Shown here piece by piece: positions 44,214 through 55,551 of a DNA stretch of 64,000 nucleotides. The position numbers and the translations under genes were made by a program. Position 1 is the stretch's first letter. The number at the start of each line of letters is the position of its first letter. Below the pieces are notes generated by a model. It worked only from the letters and a program-made list of their open reading frames with translations, had not been told where the DNA came from and did no database searches. Source of the stretch: Alliaria petiolata (lineage: Eukaryota; Streptophyta; Magnoliopsida; Brassicales; Brassicaceae); contig JAHZTW010000001.1 of the NCBI GenBank assembly GCA_020283515.1, forward strand, positions 392,703,435 through 392,767,434, in the 5' to 3' direction.

Positions 44214-45198
44214 TTCCATGGGTGTCGATCGACACCAGGATTTTCAATTTCCAGAAGCGAGAAGTTTCCAGTTTTTGAAGAAAAGGAAATCTCCAAGACT
44301 TTTCCTAATCTTTCAAGGAATTGAAGATGCGAACCTAGGCCTATAAATATAGTTTTTCAGCCATTGTTTAGGCAGAATCTCATACTTTAAGAATCATAGA
44401 AGTTTAGGGTTTTGGGAGAGAAAAAATCAGACTCCTTTAGAGATGATTTGGAACTCCTTTATTTTCTTCTATTGATTTCTTTTATGCTTTCTATTCAAAT
44501 AATGATTTCTGTTTCATTGATCATGTCTGAGTAGTTTGCTAGTTAGGTTTAGGGTTTTTCAAGGGTGATTGATGAATTGTTAGGTCGAATTAAATTGTTA
44601 GGATAAAATCATTAGAGTTCTTCATCTGGATTTGTGTTTAATGCTTATTCTAGCTTCATGACCTAGAATCTGATCTTAGTTTAATTAATAGATTCGAGAG
44701 TATTATTGATTGCCTGAACTAGTGTTAGATGAGCAAAATACCTATTTGCAAAGAGATTTGGTTTAGGGATTTTGTGAACAATCGAACCTGAACTTTAATG
44801 CTTGTTTGAATTGATAGGATTTGCAAAGAGATTTGGAATTCTAGGGTTTAGACATAGATAATCTTCGCAGCGAGAGTTGGTTGATTTTATAATTGTGTTT
44901 CGAGTTCAAGAACGGATCTTCATATTTCCTAACATTCTGTCTAGACCTGCAATTTAGATCACCTGAGAATTTCCCTGAACCTAGCGCCTTAGTCTCCTGA
45001 TTTTAAGAAACCTAATTCGTGATTGCTCGTTTACTTCCTGCTTTGTTTTACTTTCATTCTATTTGACCTAGCATAATCTGAACTTAGAAACCTTAGTGTA
45101 GCATCTACTTCCCTTTGGATTTCGATACCCCTTATACTACGATTGCATTTGCTGTGCACTTGCAGTAGTTTTATTAGGGTAAAACCTGAGCCCTATCA
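44214..45198 (+). repeat. 3' LTR of element D, 5'-truncated
   Basis: It aligns with the internal and terminal part of the E LTR (57612 to about 58590, minus strand) and with 39076-39696. The expected TGATATATCATGG start and the polypurine tract are missing, so a deletion removed the junction near 44213. Confidence 0.75.
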
Positions 45199-46186
45199 CT
45201 TTTGAAAACTAGCTGAGCTACTTACCTCTGTTTGATCCCATTCTGGTTTAGACATCACTGAATTTGGTGTTTCCTTTGGATCCAAGATTATAACCGGTTT
45301 CTTTGCTTGAACTACTCTCCTCTTTTCACAACTTGAGTTGGTTGAGGATGTGGCCTTCTTACTTATAAATTTTGTGGCAGTGTAGCATTTTTCCTTGTGC
45401 CTATAAGAAGTTAGTCCTTGTAATTGTATAGAAACAGGCAGTTTACCTTGGACTTCGACATTTGCTTGTGGAGCACGGTTTGGTCCTATGTGGTGGAAGA
45501 AACTTCTGGGATAAAGTTCCTTGATCCTTGGTACTAATCTCTTTGGTACATACTTATCCCTCACTAGTTCCTTAAGATCTCCCTAGGTTTTGATAGTTGG
45601 CTCATTGTAGTACCAGCGATCATCTTCTTCTTGCAACCACCATTTATAAGAATCTCCAGCGAGTTGGCCAATTGCATAAGATAGTCTCTCCTCTTTCTGG
45701 ATGCGGTTGTAGTAAATCCACTCGTCTAAGTTTCTTTTCCCTGAAAATGTATAAAGTTGAAGTTCATTAGCAAGTTGATATCCATAATTAAAATAAAACA
45801 AAGTTAGGAGCGTGAGAGGTTTTATGTGGGCTGCTCCATGTTAAACTCCTTGTGTTGTTGTCTGGCTGCTGGGAATTTAGTTCTTCTCGGCTTGCAGCTT
45901 CTTCATATCCTCCTTGGAAGTTGTCATCTTCAGTCCATGACTCTTCACTGGAATTTTTTTCTTCATAGACTTGTTGTCCCCATTCATCTTCTTCTTTGTA
46001 TCACTCCCTCTAGTTTGGGCTGTATTAAACATGATCTGGTGGTTCAGGCTCAGGTTCTTCTCTGTCTGGTTCTTGACCATAGTCCTATGCGTTCTCAGAC
46101 CATGGCTCATCCATGTAGGCAACTTCCTCATCATATTGGCTATGGTCAGAATCAATTCCTTGATCTCAAGTGTTTTCCTCGGCCAT
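45199..46186 (-). pseudogene. N-terminal gag of element C
   Basis: The probable start is the ATG at 46186 (M-A-E-E-N-T), followed by a Glu/Pro/Asp-rich acidic segment with in-frame stops, then the Gag core (G-N/R-L-D-E-W-I-Y-Y-N-R-I, L-S-Y-A-I-G-Q-L-A-G-D-S-Y-K-W-W-L). A TAG near 45581 replaces a Trp codon seen in the copy at 38837. 45205-45684 duplicates 38447-38930 with a few percent divergence. Confidence 0.75.
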
Positions 46187-47160
46187 GATGCTTCTTGATC
46201 ACTTGAAAGTCCCTACACTTTAACAAAAACAACAAACAGATCAAGTGCAATAGTGTGGTATAAAGTCTTGTAATAAAACTTAATATCAGAAGCTACAGCA
46301 ATCGATTCTATCATTTCTTAATGTAGCAATGATGCAACTGAGCAAAACAATAACTAGCTAAATGATTCAAATAACACATAATGCGTCTCGTTTGGCTTTT
46401 CTTTTTAAAACAAATGCAAATAAATAATGACTGAAACTGATCTATGATTTTTATGGTCTTTTTGATGATGATGAATGAATGATACAACAAGAACAACTGC
46501 TTGAACAAATAAAACGAATGCAACTTAAAAAAAGCTATGCAGCAGGATGGTTTCTAATGCAAAGTATGAATGAATGCAACAACTAACTGAACTTTTTATG
46601 AGTTTTTTTTTTTCTGGAATGCAATGAGGCAGCTACTAAAAACAGAATGTAAAACTTTTTTTTTTTGACTAATGGGAAAACACAAGACGAAAATTGCAGA
46701 AACAGAAACAAAAAACAAGCAATTGCAGTCAATTAGCAAGCAACAGAGACAACTCGAACTGAGAATTTAGAGAAGCAAGTAACTTAAAACTAACAGCAGC
46801 AATAGGCAATCAGAAACAAACTAAAACAAAGATAACTTGCAAAACAGAAGTAACTTTTTATGGTTTTTATGATTTAACAGAATCAGAATAACAAATACTA
46901 GCAACCTAACAATCTGAACAGCAAGCAACGAGTTTTTATGGGTTTTAGGGTTTATAGAAAACAAGCAAATGAAACAACAAGCAAAAACAGAAGCAATTCT
47001 TTTGGGATTTTCGTTTATCAAGCAGAAACAGCAACAACAATAAAATAATAAGCAAATAGAAGCAATTTTTATGGTTTTTAGGTTTTCATATGAATCTGAA
47101 ACAAACAAAATATTAAAAAGGATAAAGGGAACGAATTCACCTTGGGGATAGGAGCTTTTA
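46187..47160 (-). other. Leader of element C, low complexity
   Basis: Nearly 1 kb between the primer site and gag. On the minus strand it is T-rich with recurring AACC(C)ATAAAAA and TTGCTT blocks every 70-90 bases between about 46850 and 47090. I see no gene in it. Confidence 0.7.
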
Positions 47161-47172
47161 GCTCTGATACCA
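47161..47172 (-). promoter_or_regulatory. Primer binding site of element C
   Basis: On the minus strand TGGTATCAGAGC lies two bases after the LTR end and matches the initiator-Met tRNA site. It differs from the Athila-type site of the neighbouring elements. Confidence 0.85.
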
Positions 47173-47174
47173 GA

Positions 47175-48270
47175 TGATATAAGACTCGGAATCCACCTCC
47201 TCTTATGACACACGGTTTCAATACTTGCAGCTTGATGGATGATGAGTGATGGTAGAGATGAGGGTGAAAGGTTGATGTTTGATTCCACAAACAGCAGATC
47301 GAACAGAAAGCTTGATTCTACAAGCAAACTGGACGAGATGGATTGATCTAGAAAGCTTGATTCCACAAGCAATCTGAACAAGATGGATCGAAGTCACCAC
47401 GGATATTGTGAGGGGATCTCTGATACTGAACAAACTCGAACTTAGGTGATTCCACACACTAAGAACAAAGCAGATTTGCTCTACAAGGTCTCGGCTTGAA
47501 GAAGAACACAAAAACGGCGTTTATTAATATCAAAAAGTCCAAAGATTACAAGGCTTCAAGGGGACCTTATAAACTGGTCCTATCAGCTAATGACCTAATT
47601 TTGGCGACACAAAAGAAGGAAAAGGACTCAAAACAACGAGACTTTTAAAAAGAAACAACAAAGCGTTCAAAATACCGAAAAAAGAAAGTTTTCTAGAATA
47701 AAAAGAAAACTATCTAAACTAATTATGCCCTTGCTGGGGCTTGAACCTTGGCTTCCTGAAGTTCTAAATACCACTGAGACACTGTGGTTTACCTGCACAA
47801 ATTCATAATAAATAGAACTTACCTGGTTTGTGCTCGGATAGGCTGGTTTTGAAGCTGGGGTGTTCAAGGCGAGTATTGGTCCGTCCAGGTTGAAGTCTTT
47901 GATGAATTCTTCCTCTTGAAGTCCTTTGAAGTCGAAATAGTTGAGATCTTCAAGTGTTTCCTCGTTCTTAGCTTCAGAATCCTCTTCTTGCTCCATTTGT
48001 TCTCTATTGGCTTCACAGCTTGTTCTTGCGATATCTTGAGACTCCGATATGATCTCTGGGAGATTCTTGATGTTCTGAGCTCCAATTTCTGCTAAGTAAA
48101 CATTCATACCTTGGTTGGGTCGAGGCTGAGCTTTATTGATGCTCAGAAGTGTGAAATCCATCTTTAAGTCCATATTAGAAGCATCGGGATATGTCATCGT
48201 GGCTCCTTTTGTCTGGGGTACTTGATATTGATGGTTGCTCGATCTGGTGTAATATTTGGGTATCACACCA
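47175..48270 (-). repeat. 5' LTR of element C
   Basis: It is 1096 bp and aligns with 12910-14003. It contains the same pol III-like boxes (47737-47781). Its outer end is followed by GAGGT. Confidence 0.9.
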
Positions 48271-49104
48271 GAGGTCAAACCGGGTCACCCCGGAACAAAT
48301 AGGGTTTTGTCCCGGTTGAGCAGCCTTGCGGAAATCGCCATATCTCCCTAAGTGCAGCTCTTAAATGACATGAAACCACCTCCAGATGAAGGCTAATTCA
48401 ATTACCTACAACTTTCATGAAGAGCTTGAAGGCTCAATCGGAATGGAAAGCCTTCGTCTGGTCGGATCTTTAGCCGGAATGGATCTGTATCGAGCTAGGT
48501 AGCTCGATATGAAGTTCGACATGTTTCTAAAGATCTTCTTCATTGGCTGTATCGACCTTACTAGGTCGATACAAATGCTTGACACGCGTCTTCAGCCTTT
48601 CTGTTGGTGTGTATCGACCTTGGTAGGTCGATACAAATGCTCGATATGCATGCTCTGTTTTCTCGGTTGTACTGTATCGAGCTTAGTAGCTCGATGCATC
48701 TGCTTGATATGGATTAAAATAGCTGTAACTTTCTAACGCGGGATCTGAATGACTTGATTTCAACGGCATTAGTAAGCTAACTGGATCCTCTACAACGTTG
48801 AAGAAGGCTTTGGAGTCTGAATCTAAGTGAAAGGCTTTCGTCGGGAGCCATACATTTCGCACTTCCAAATGCTCTATATGCTTCTCTTCCTCCTCTTGAT
48901 CATCCTCGAAACTCCATATGGTCCTCCAAGCCTCCAAAAAACCTAATAAGGACTCAATATGTACAAATATGCAATAACCTAAGGTAAAACTTACTAAACT
49001 CTAATATGGATGCAAATGGGACTAAAAGTTGCTAAATGAATGCAAAAGTACATGCAAAACTATCTAAAATGAATGCTAAAATATGTTAAATTATGAGTCT
49101 ATCA
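48271..49104 (-). repeat. 3' LTR of element F, proximal part
   Basis: On the minus strand it starts TGATAGACTC at 49104 and is interrupted at 48271 by C. It is a different LTR family from A/B/G, but contains a related 110-bp module (48365-48472). It carries a four-copy hairpin array at 48487-48694. Confidence 0.75.
48487..48694. repeat. Four hairpin dyads with 62-bp period
   Basis: Dyads start at 48487, 48549, 48611 and 48674. Copies 1 and 4 use TATCGAGCT/AGCTCGAT(A/G) arms and copies 2 and 3 use GTATCGACCT/AGGTCGATAC. Changes in one arm are matched in the other. Confidence 0.85.
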
Positions 49105-49142
49105 ACTCCCCCAAACTTGCATTTTGCTTGCCCTCAAGCAAA
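49105..49142 (-). promoter_or_regulatory. Polypurine tract and hairpin of element F
   Basis: On the minus strand TTTGCTTGAGGGCAAGCAAA (49142-49123) precedes AAGTTTGGGGGAG and the LTR. Confidence 0.8.
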
Positions 49143-50431
49143 CAAACATGACAAATCTAAGAGAGAGGTTTGAAAGTAGGTGCTCAATATCCAAGAATGC
49201 CAACAAACATAATCAACTAAATGTCCTAGTTCTTAATTCTAAGATGCACTTGAATTCATCTTACTCCAAAAGAATTAGCCATGCTCATCACAACAATCAA
49301 ATGCACAAAGAACTCAATCTTGATAAGTCTCCCTATCCAACCAATTCTTTAACATTCATTAAATTGCAAACCGTGAATCATGACAATGCAATGCATGTGA
49401 ATTCATTTGGCTAAGGGACTAGGCTTTGAGATAAGAATGATATCAATTCATGGGGATTCCAATTCGCATAAGGGTTTTCGCTCAAAGAGGATTGAACTTC
49501 ATGCATAATGCTAAAGGTAAAAGACAAGTGATGCATACAAGACTAGACTCTCATCTACCCATAATGCTATCAATGGTCCTAAACTCCTCTCATTCTTTCT
49601 TTTTAGGCTCACTCAACCCTCTAAAGCTACCCTTTTCTCACAAGGCTCTTTGTGCCTTGCAAAACCCATGAATCTCTTTTCTTTTAAAGCTCTAAGGGGA
49701 ATCTCCTTCAACATTTATCTCATAGCGAATGGTGTGATCTTTTACATACTTAGCTCTTCTTTCTATTCCTAGGTAGCCTTTTCTTTTCTTTGGCCTTTTG
49801 GCTCTTTTGATTTTTTTTTTCTTTTCTTAAGGCTACCTATAACTTTTCAAACTTAGAGCTATACATTTAATCACACAAGATCCACCATTTCAAACTATGC
49901 TTCCCTTATTTCCTTCCAAGCCCTTTTATCACCTTTTTATTTCTACTTCTTTCCACAGCTCATCATGCCAACTGCAAGCATATAATTCCAAAATCAAAGC
50001 ACCAAGCAACAACACGACCCATACCCCAAATCCTAAGCCTAAAACTAGCCCCAAAATGTATGAGCTAGAATCTACATGAGAGCCTAAACTTGTCGTCCCA
50101 AACCCAACACTTTATGCTAAGTTCAATCAAAATAAGGCCTCACAAGCAATATCACTAGAACATTTGGCTTCAAAGGAGGTAAGGTAAGGTGGGGGTACTA
50201 CTTGAGCTAGTAAGAGGTTGGCAAAGTGAGTAAGAAAGCTCAAATATGTATATTATCCATGAATTCACTTTCAATGCAAGGCATGATAATTAGATGTCAA
50301 AATTTGGTTCAAGTAAGTAGAGTTGGTTATCAAATTCAAGACCCTATTTCGACCAAGTTCTAGGTGACAAGTGAAGTGATCCAAGCATGGTTCTTCCTTA
50401 CTTTCAAGACTTGTTCAAATGCATCAAAGAA
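49143..50431 (-). other. 3' noncoding region of element F
   Basis: AT-rich sequence clearly related to, but diverged from, the 3' noncoding regions of A and B. I see no coding segment. It runs into the gap, so the pol of F is not visible. Confidence 0.65.
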
Positions 50432-50929
50432 NNNNNNNNNNNNNNNNNNNNNNNNNNNNNNNNNNNNNNNNNNNNNNNNNNNNNNNNNNNNNNNNNNNNN
50501 NNNNNNNNNNNNNNNNNNNNNNNNNNNNNNNNNNNNNNNNNNNNNNNNNNNNNNNNNNNNNNNNNNNNNNNNNNNNNNNNNNNNNNNNNNNNNNNNNNNN
50601 NNNNNNNNNNNNNNNNNNNNNNNNNNNNNNNNNNNNNNNNNNNNNNNNNNNNNNNNNNNNNNNNNNNNNNNNNNNNNNNNNNNNNNNNNNNNNNNNNNNN
50701 NNNNNNNNNNNNNNNNNNNNNNNNNNNNNNNNNNNNNNNNNNNNNNNNNNNNNNNNNNNNNNNNNNNNNNNNNNNNNNNNNNNNNNNNNNNNNNNNNNNN
50801 NNNNNNNNNNNNNNNNNNNNNNNNNNNNNNNNNNNNNNNNNNNNNNNNNNNNNNNNNNNNNNNNNNNNNNNNNNNNNNNNNNNNNNNNNNNNNNNNNNNN
50901 NNNNNNNNNNNNNNNNNNNNNNNNNNNNN
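50432..50929. other. Assembly gap (498 N)
   Basis: Left and right sides belong to different parts, and probably different copies, of Athila-type elements. Reading frames crossing it are artefacts. Confidence 0.99.
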
Positions 50930-51423
50930 AGTGTCTTCTCTCAATGCCTAGCCTTATCCCCAAGAGAAAATGGGAATAACCTTAGCTTGAAGCTATCTTC
51001 GGAGATACCGTTGATCTTGATCATTCCACAAACTTGCTCAAAGTTGTCTAAATGTTCAAGAGGGTCTTCCATTGATAGACCATGGAACTTGCTGTTTTGG
51101 ACCATAGAGACAAATCCAGGCTTGATCTCAAAATTGTTGTTTTGCACCGGTGGTGGAGTAATGCCGAACCGATTGGTGTGGGTGTTTGGTGCATCACCTG
51201 CACCAATGATCCGTGGTGCCCTTGGAGGGTGGTAGGGGTTTGCATTACCCCTACCAGCAAAAGCATGGTGAGGTGGATCCTCAACCTGGTCGTGGTCAGC
51301 CATGACCTCTTTCACAACTTCTTCAAACTCTTTTGATTTTCTCTTCTATGTCGTGCACTTCCAATTTGATGGATGTTGTCTTTGGGTTGGAGTAAGTTGT
51401 TGTCACCTTTAGATCTCAAGTTC
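50930..51423 (-). pseudogene. gag N-terminal part of element G
   Basis: The start corresponding to A and B is at 51423 (M-N-L-R-S-K-G-D), but the frame shifts before the second ATG at 51303 (M-A-D-H-D). The capsid-like part matches A and B until a TGA at 50941-50943, where the other copies have Trp. It is cut by the gap. Confidence 0.85.
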
Positions 51424-51536
51424 ATGTACCTGAAAACACAAGTAGCAAAGTAGGAAAATCATTAACCAAAATTAAAATAAAAACTTAGTCTCTACTAAGC
51501 CCCAAATCTTAATATTTTCACTCAAAACCCAAGTTT

Positions 51537-51549
51537 GGCAACGGCGCCA
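51537..51549 (-). promoter_or_regulatory. Primer binding site of element G
   Basis: On the minus strand TGGCGCCGTTGCC, identical to A, lies two bases from the LTR. Confidence 0.85.
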
Positions 51550-51551
51550 TT

Positions 51552-53626
51552 TGATGACTAGCTTTTTTAGCAAGTTTAATCAAACCTAAAGCATAGTTTT
51601 GTTGTTGTAGTACTTTAGGACTCAATCCAAATTGGGGTGGCAAAAGGTACCAAGAATACAAGAGTTCAAGTAAAGTTACGCAAAATTCGGGTTAATAGGG
51701 GAACAATCCTATGAAAATTACTTTCAGGGATTATACAGCCACGAAAACTATTTTAAAATCCCAACTGAATGGTTATAAAACTACTAGATGACTTCTAAAC
51801 GATTAAACAACCGATCTACTAATTTTATAAAATCAAAATCTAAAACCGGATAAACTAGGAAATGTTTAGGTAAGTGACAAGATTTTTAAAAACTATTTCT
51901 AAAAATCTAACGACTACTAAGTCAATACCAGACAGTAAAATAAGACTCTAGGCAATTTCTGAAATATTAAAAATAGCAAAAACACAATTTTACAAATTTA
52001 GAAGACTCTATTGCATTATTAAGCTATCTAGGAGATTTTTAGGGAAAATAATTAAACTTTAAACAAGAGGAAAATGGTTTTAAGTTTTCGAAAGTTTAAA
52101 ACAGATGCAAGGTTGGGATTCATTCTTAAGGAGGTTGAAGATTCGAACTTGGGGTTTTAAAAACATAATTTTAAACACTTTAGTGCTATCTCTAAGACTT
52201 AAGAAGCCATGACTAGATTTATCCATGGTGTGTGGTGTAAATCCTTTCTTTACCCTTTCCTCCTAACCCATGATGTGTGGTGGAAAGACAGGGTGAAGAA
52301 CATGAAGCTTGGATCTTAAACGATGGCTTAACTAGCTCCCTAAGCATCCATGGCATTTGGGAAAGGATGAGCTAGTCTCTTGGATTTGGTTTTAAGGGAT
52401 TTCCTAAGTCTTGTTAGGATAAGGAAATCCCTAAGATTAAAGAGATCTACTTTGAGAATCTCTAGACTTTAAAACCGCCAAATCTAAGAAGAGAATTAGA
52501 TGAAGAACAAGAAAAGACCCAAGATTTTAGCCTTCGACCCCCATAATCATCCCAACCCCAAACCTTAGTGATTTACTCACAAATCATGTTCTTACCTCTC
52601 TTAAACATTAGTTTAGAGTTGTAGTACATGCTCGGTTTTTACAAGAAGAAAGATTAGACTTAAGAAAACGAAAATACTTGATTCAAAATGAAAATTAAGG
52701 TTTTCCACACAAGAACATACAAGAACAAGAGAAAGCTTACAAGAACACTAAAAAGACATTAAAAGAGAGAATAAGAAGACTTGATTAAAAACTGAATGAA
52801 TATTACAAGCACACACACACTCCTTATATAGAGTTTTAAACATGGCTTTTGGCCTTAAAAGAGGGGTCAAGGGGCAAGGGACAAGAGACCTATCTAATCC
52901 CATTTTTACTAAAGCATAAACACTTTTTTGGAGCAACGTGCAAATGGTATCTTTTGGTTCGGGTACAAAAATTTATCGATCTGTATCTTTTGCACTACTG
53001 CACCGTTTGACTTGAAATCACCACCAAATTAAAGCTAACACAATTTCCTAAGACTCTCATGAAGACTATCGAGGCTAAATCGCAATGAAAACCCTTCATC
53101 CGAGCTGATCGTTCAGTTAACGAAATTGGTCGCCAAACTTCCTGACGGACATGTTGTTTCTTAAATAGCCGTATCTTCTGAACCACTGACCATAATGACT
53201 TCATATAACCTATGCACGAAAGTTAACTCAATTTTATATGAGTTTTATGAAGATTGCGGAGGCTGAATCTGAATGGAAACTCTTTGTAGGGTCTGATCTT
53301 TAAGTCGCTTTAGGCGACATGGGCTTGAATCTGTTGAAACATCTCGGTACAGCAAGTCAGATGACATCAGTTTGCTTCTTACTCTTCTCTACTTGTCCCT
53401 AGCTCATCATCTTATGTTTCCAGCTTCTACATTGTCGGCAAATCCATATAATAACCTGAAATGATGCATATATACAAAAGAAAATGCAAATGCTAATGCA
53501 AATGTTCTAAATCCTATAAATGATCAAATATTATGATTATACTTAGCTATAAATGAAATATGGATGAAAACTTATTCTAAATGCATGATAAATATATAGA
53601 AAATATGAGTATATCATGAGTATATC
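51552..53626 (-). repeat. 5' LTR of element G
   Basis: It is the same family as the LTRs of A and B, with a TATA box at 52822-52830. At its outer end the last 11 bp (TGAGTATATCA) are duplicated (53605-53615 and 53616-53626). Confidence 0.85.
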
Positions 53627-55551
53627 AGTTATAAGTGGTGGGTCATTGACCAAAGTGGAGTGAAAACCTACTTATCACTGGGCAAGGATATATCGATTAG
53701 CTTTGATTCATAAAACATGTTGATGCCGCCGCCGGGGTTTTCACGATCTTTTTGTTTCCACGCCACATGTCAAAGTTTTTCATCCCCATATAATTACCTA
53801 AACTCTGTATTTCTCAGCTGAAATGTGTCTATAGACCAAAAGAACAGAACTATCAACTACATGTTCCACCAGGAATTAATAATCTAAGTGCTCATTTTGT
53901 AATTACACATATTGATTCTTCATTACATATAAACACAGAATATCTAATACCATGTAGCTATTTAAAATGTGTTAGGAATCTTCAAACATTCTCCTTCTTA
54001 CCATAAGGTTAGAAACATACTCCAAATGTTGTATTTTCATATTATTGCAACATTAAATCCAAGTGTTTCATTCCCTTTTTGTTACATACTTATTAATCTA
54101 AGAAACTAAACATGAAGAAAATAGAATCTGTCGTCCCCAAATCACAGGACCCTTTTAGCTTTTAAGAACAATGACAAAGAAATTGGAAACAGAAAGATAT
54201 TCATCATCTCGATTAAGTATCGATTAAATGAATGAGCAGCGGCAAATCTGAGAGGGTAAGTGCAGGGATGAATGAGAAGATAGCATCGACGAGGATGAAA
54301 CGAAATTACACGATTTTGGCGGAAAATGTGGAGAGACGTAGGCGGTGGGGAGAGAGATCGCCATTGAAGAAGCCTAGAAACGGTAGAGTAGTAGCTAATT
54401 GATAACAATTCCAATTTGTAAGGAAGAGATGGTCCAAAGACGAGACAAAAATATAAAAGATCTTTACAACAAAACAATATTATGTTCGGTTTAATTTACA
54501 TCTAAAATAAACGATAGTTTTAATTTGTAAGAAATTCCAATGTATTCAAAATATATTTATAAATTTCAGTTATTATATAGTATTAATAAAAAAATATAGA
54601 TGAAAAACAACAAAACATTTTTTTTCAGCAAGAGCATGAGGAGGAAGGGAAACCTAAAGCAAAAAGAAAAAAGGAACATAAGAACCATAGAAAATATAAC
54701 AATAAGAAACTATAATTTTCAAAATTTCTAAACAAAAATAACTTAAGGATCGGATTTATCTTGTGCAAAACAAAGATTTGGATGACTCTTAAGAAATTAT
54801 CCAGTAATTTAGCTCAAAATACAAAATTGACGATATTAAAAAATTAGAATGAAAGTGAGATCAAATGGTTTGTAATATTTCAACTTTACAATGTTTTCAA
54901 AAAAAAGAACATATAATTGAAATAGACAAGTAGTTAGTAGTTGAGTGTCATGAAAAAGTTTTTCCTTGATCTTTGCTGCTTTTCTTGTTTTTATACCTCG
55001 AAATAGTGCTTAACGTTTCAATTTACTACGTCTAATTTGATATTAATTGCATTTACTTCTGTGAATTAAGTCGTTTCTAGTCAACACATTGAATTACTCT
55101 TTTGTATAATTCTTCAGTCCATCCCTAGAGTCGACTCTGAATTTTACCACTTAGGTTTGACTTTTGTTCTTCGCTCCGGAATTGTCCAGAGCTTGCTGCC
55201 TGATGTAACCGTGTTTTTACTCATTTTACCTATGCTTTCTATAACTTTAACAAGTATTTCATTTGGTTTTCAAGATTTTATTCCCGGAGCAAGAAGTTAT
55301 ATTATGGACACCTTGATTCGAGAACTCTCATGGAAGACAAATTTGGAAGAAAAACTTGCACAACGAGTACATAAAAACTCAGAACCTCATGAAAATCATC
55401 AAAAATTGATCCTAAGTTAGCAAGTATATTGAGAATCAGGAGCAACAACTATCTGACCTTAGATAGTTGCCTACTATTTGGAGAATGCGCAAAAACCATT
55501 AACTCAAAAAAATCCCTGCGATTTTTGGAGCTTGAAAAAAAAAAAACTGGG
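53627..55551. other. Low-copy-looking sequence without an intact gene
   Basis: This does not match any of the elements in the window. It is AT-rich. It contains one short transit-peptide-like frame (54226-54364) and a 9-bp-stem hairpin at 55446-55469. I see no other support for genes; the plus-strand frame at 55157-55420 has no recognisable domain. Confidence 0.5.
54226..54364 (-). pseudogene. Short frame resembling a chloroplast transit peptide exon
   Basis: An ATG at 54364 opens 45 codons starting M-A-I-S-L-P-T and rich in Ser, Pro, His and Phe, with almost no acidic residues, then a TAA. This is the composition of a chloroplast targeting sequence. The upstream minus-strand sequence is pyrimidine-rich like a 5' leader. 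It may be the first exon of a broken or captured nuclear gene; the mature protein is not visible. Confidence 0.35.

Larger units (their letters stand above)
39076..45198 (+). mobile_element. Element D: Athila-type retrotransposon lacking polymerase and integrase
   Basis: It has LTRs ending CCCTATCA, an Athila-type primer site, gag and protease, then a reading frame of unknown function and the 3' noncoding region. Reverse transcriptase, RNase H and integrase are absent. It belongs to the same family as element E, sharing LTR sequence, 3' noncoding sequence and TCGATCGA pairs. The 5' LTR is truncated by the gap and the 3' LTR has lost its beginning. Confidence 0.85.
12910..48270 (-). mobile_element. 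Element C: gag-only LTR retrotransposon hosting B and D
   Basis: The 3' LTR is 12910-14003 and the 5' LTR 47175-48270. After removing B, D and their duplications, about 6 kb remains: LTRs, primer site, long leader, and one long gag with two CCHC zinc knuckles. I find no protease, reverse transcriptase, RNase H or integrase, so it resembles terminal-repeat elements that carry only gag and borrow enzymes from others. A stretch of its gag is present twice around D (38447-38930 and 45205-45684), which simple insertion does not explain. Confidence 0.75.

Noticed and set aside
47161..47172. tRNA-Met gene fragment
   Set aside because: Only the 12-base 3'-end complement is present next to an LTR, so it is a primer binding site.
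46821..47381. 186-codon minus-strand frame
   Set aside because: It spans the primer site and the LTR/leader border of C and reads low-complexity leader sequence.
50360..51235. Long frames across the 498-N gap
   Set aside because: Unknown bases are read as open codons; no evidence of coding.
55157..55420. 87-codon plus-strand frame in the low-copy stretch
   Set aside because: Hydrophobic start but no recognisable domain, no conserved context, and stop-poor by chance is possible.
55446..55469. Possible microRNA-like hairpin
   Set aside because: The 9-bp stem is too short for a plant microRNA precursor and no longer pairing surrounds it.
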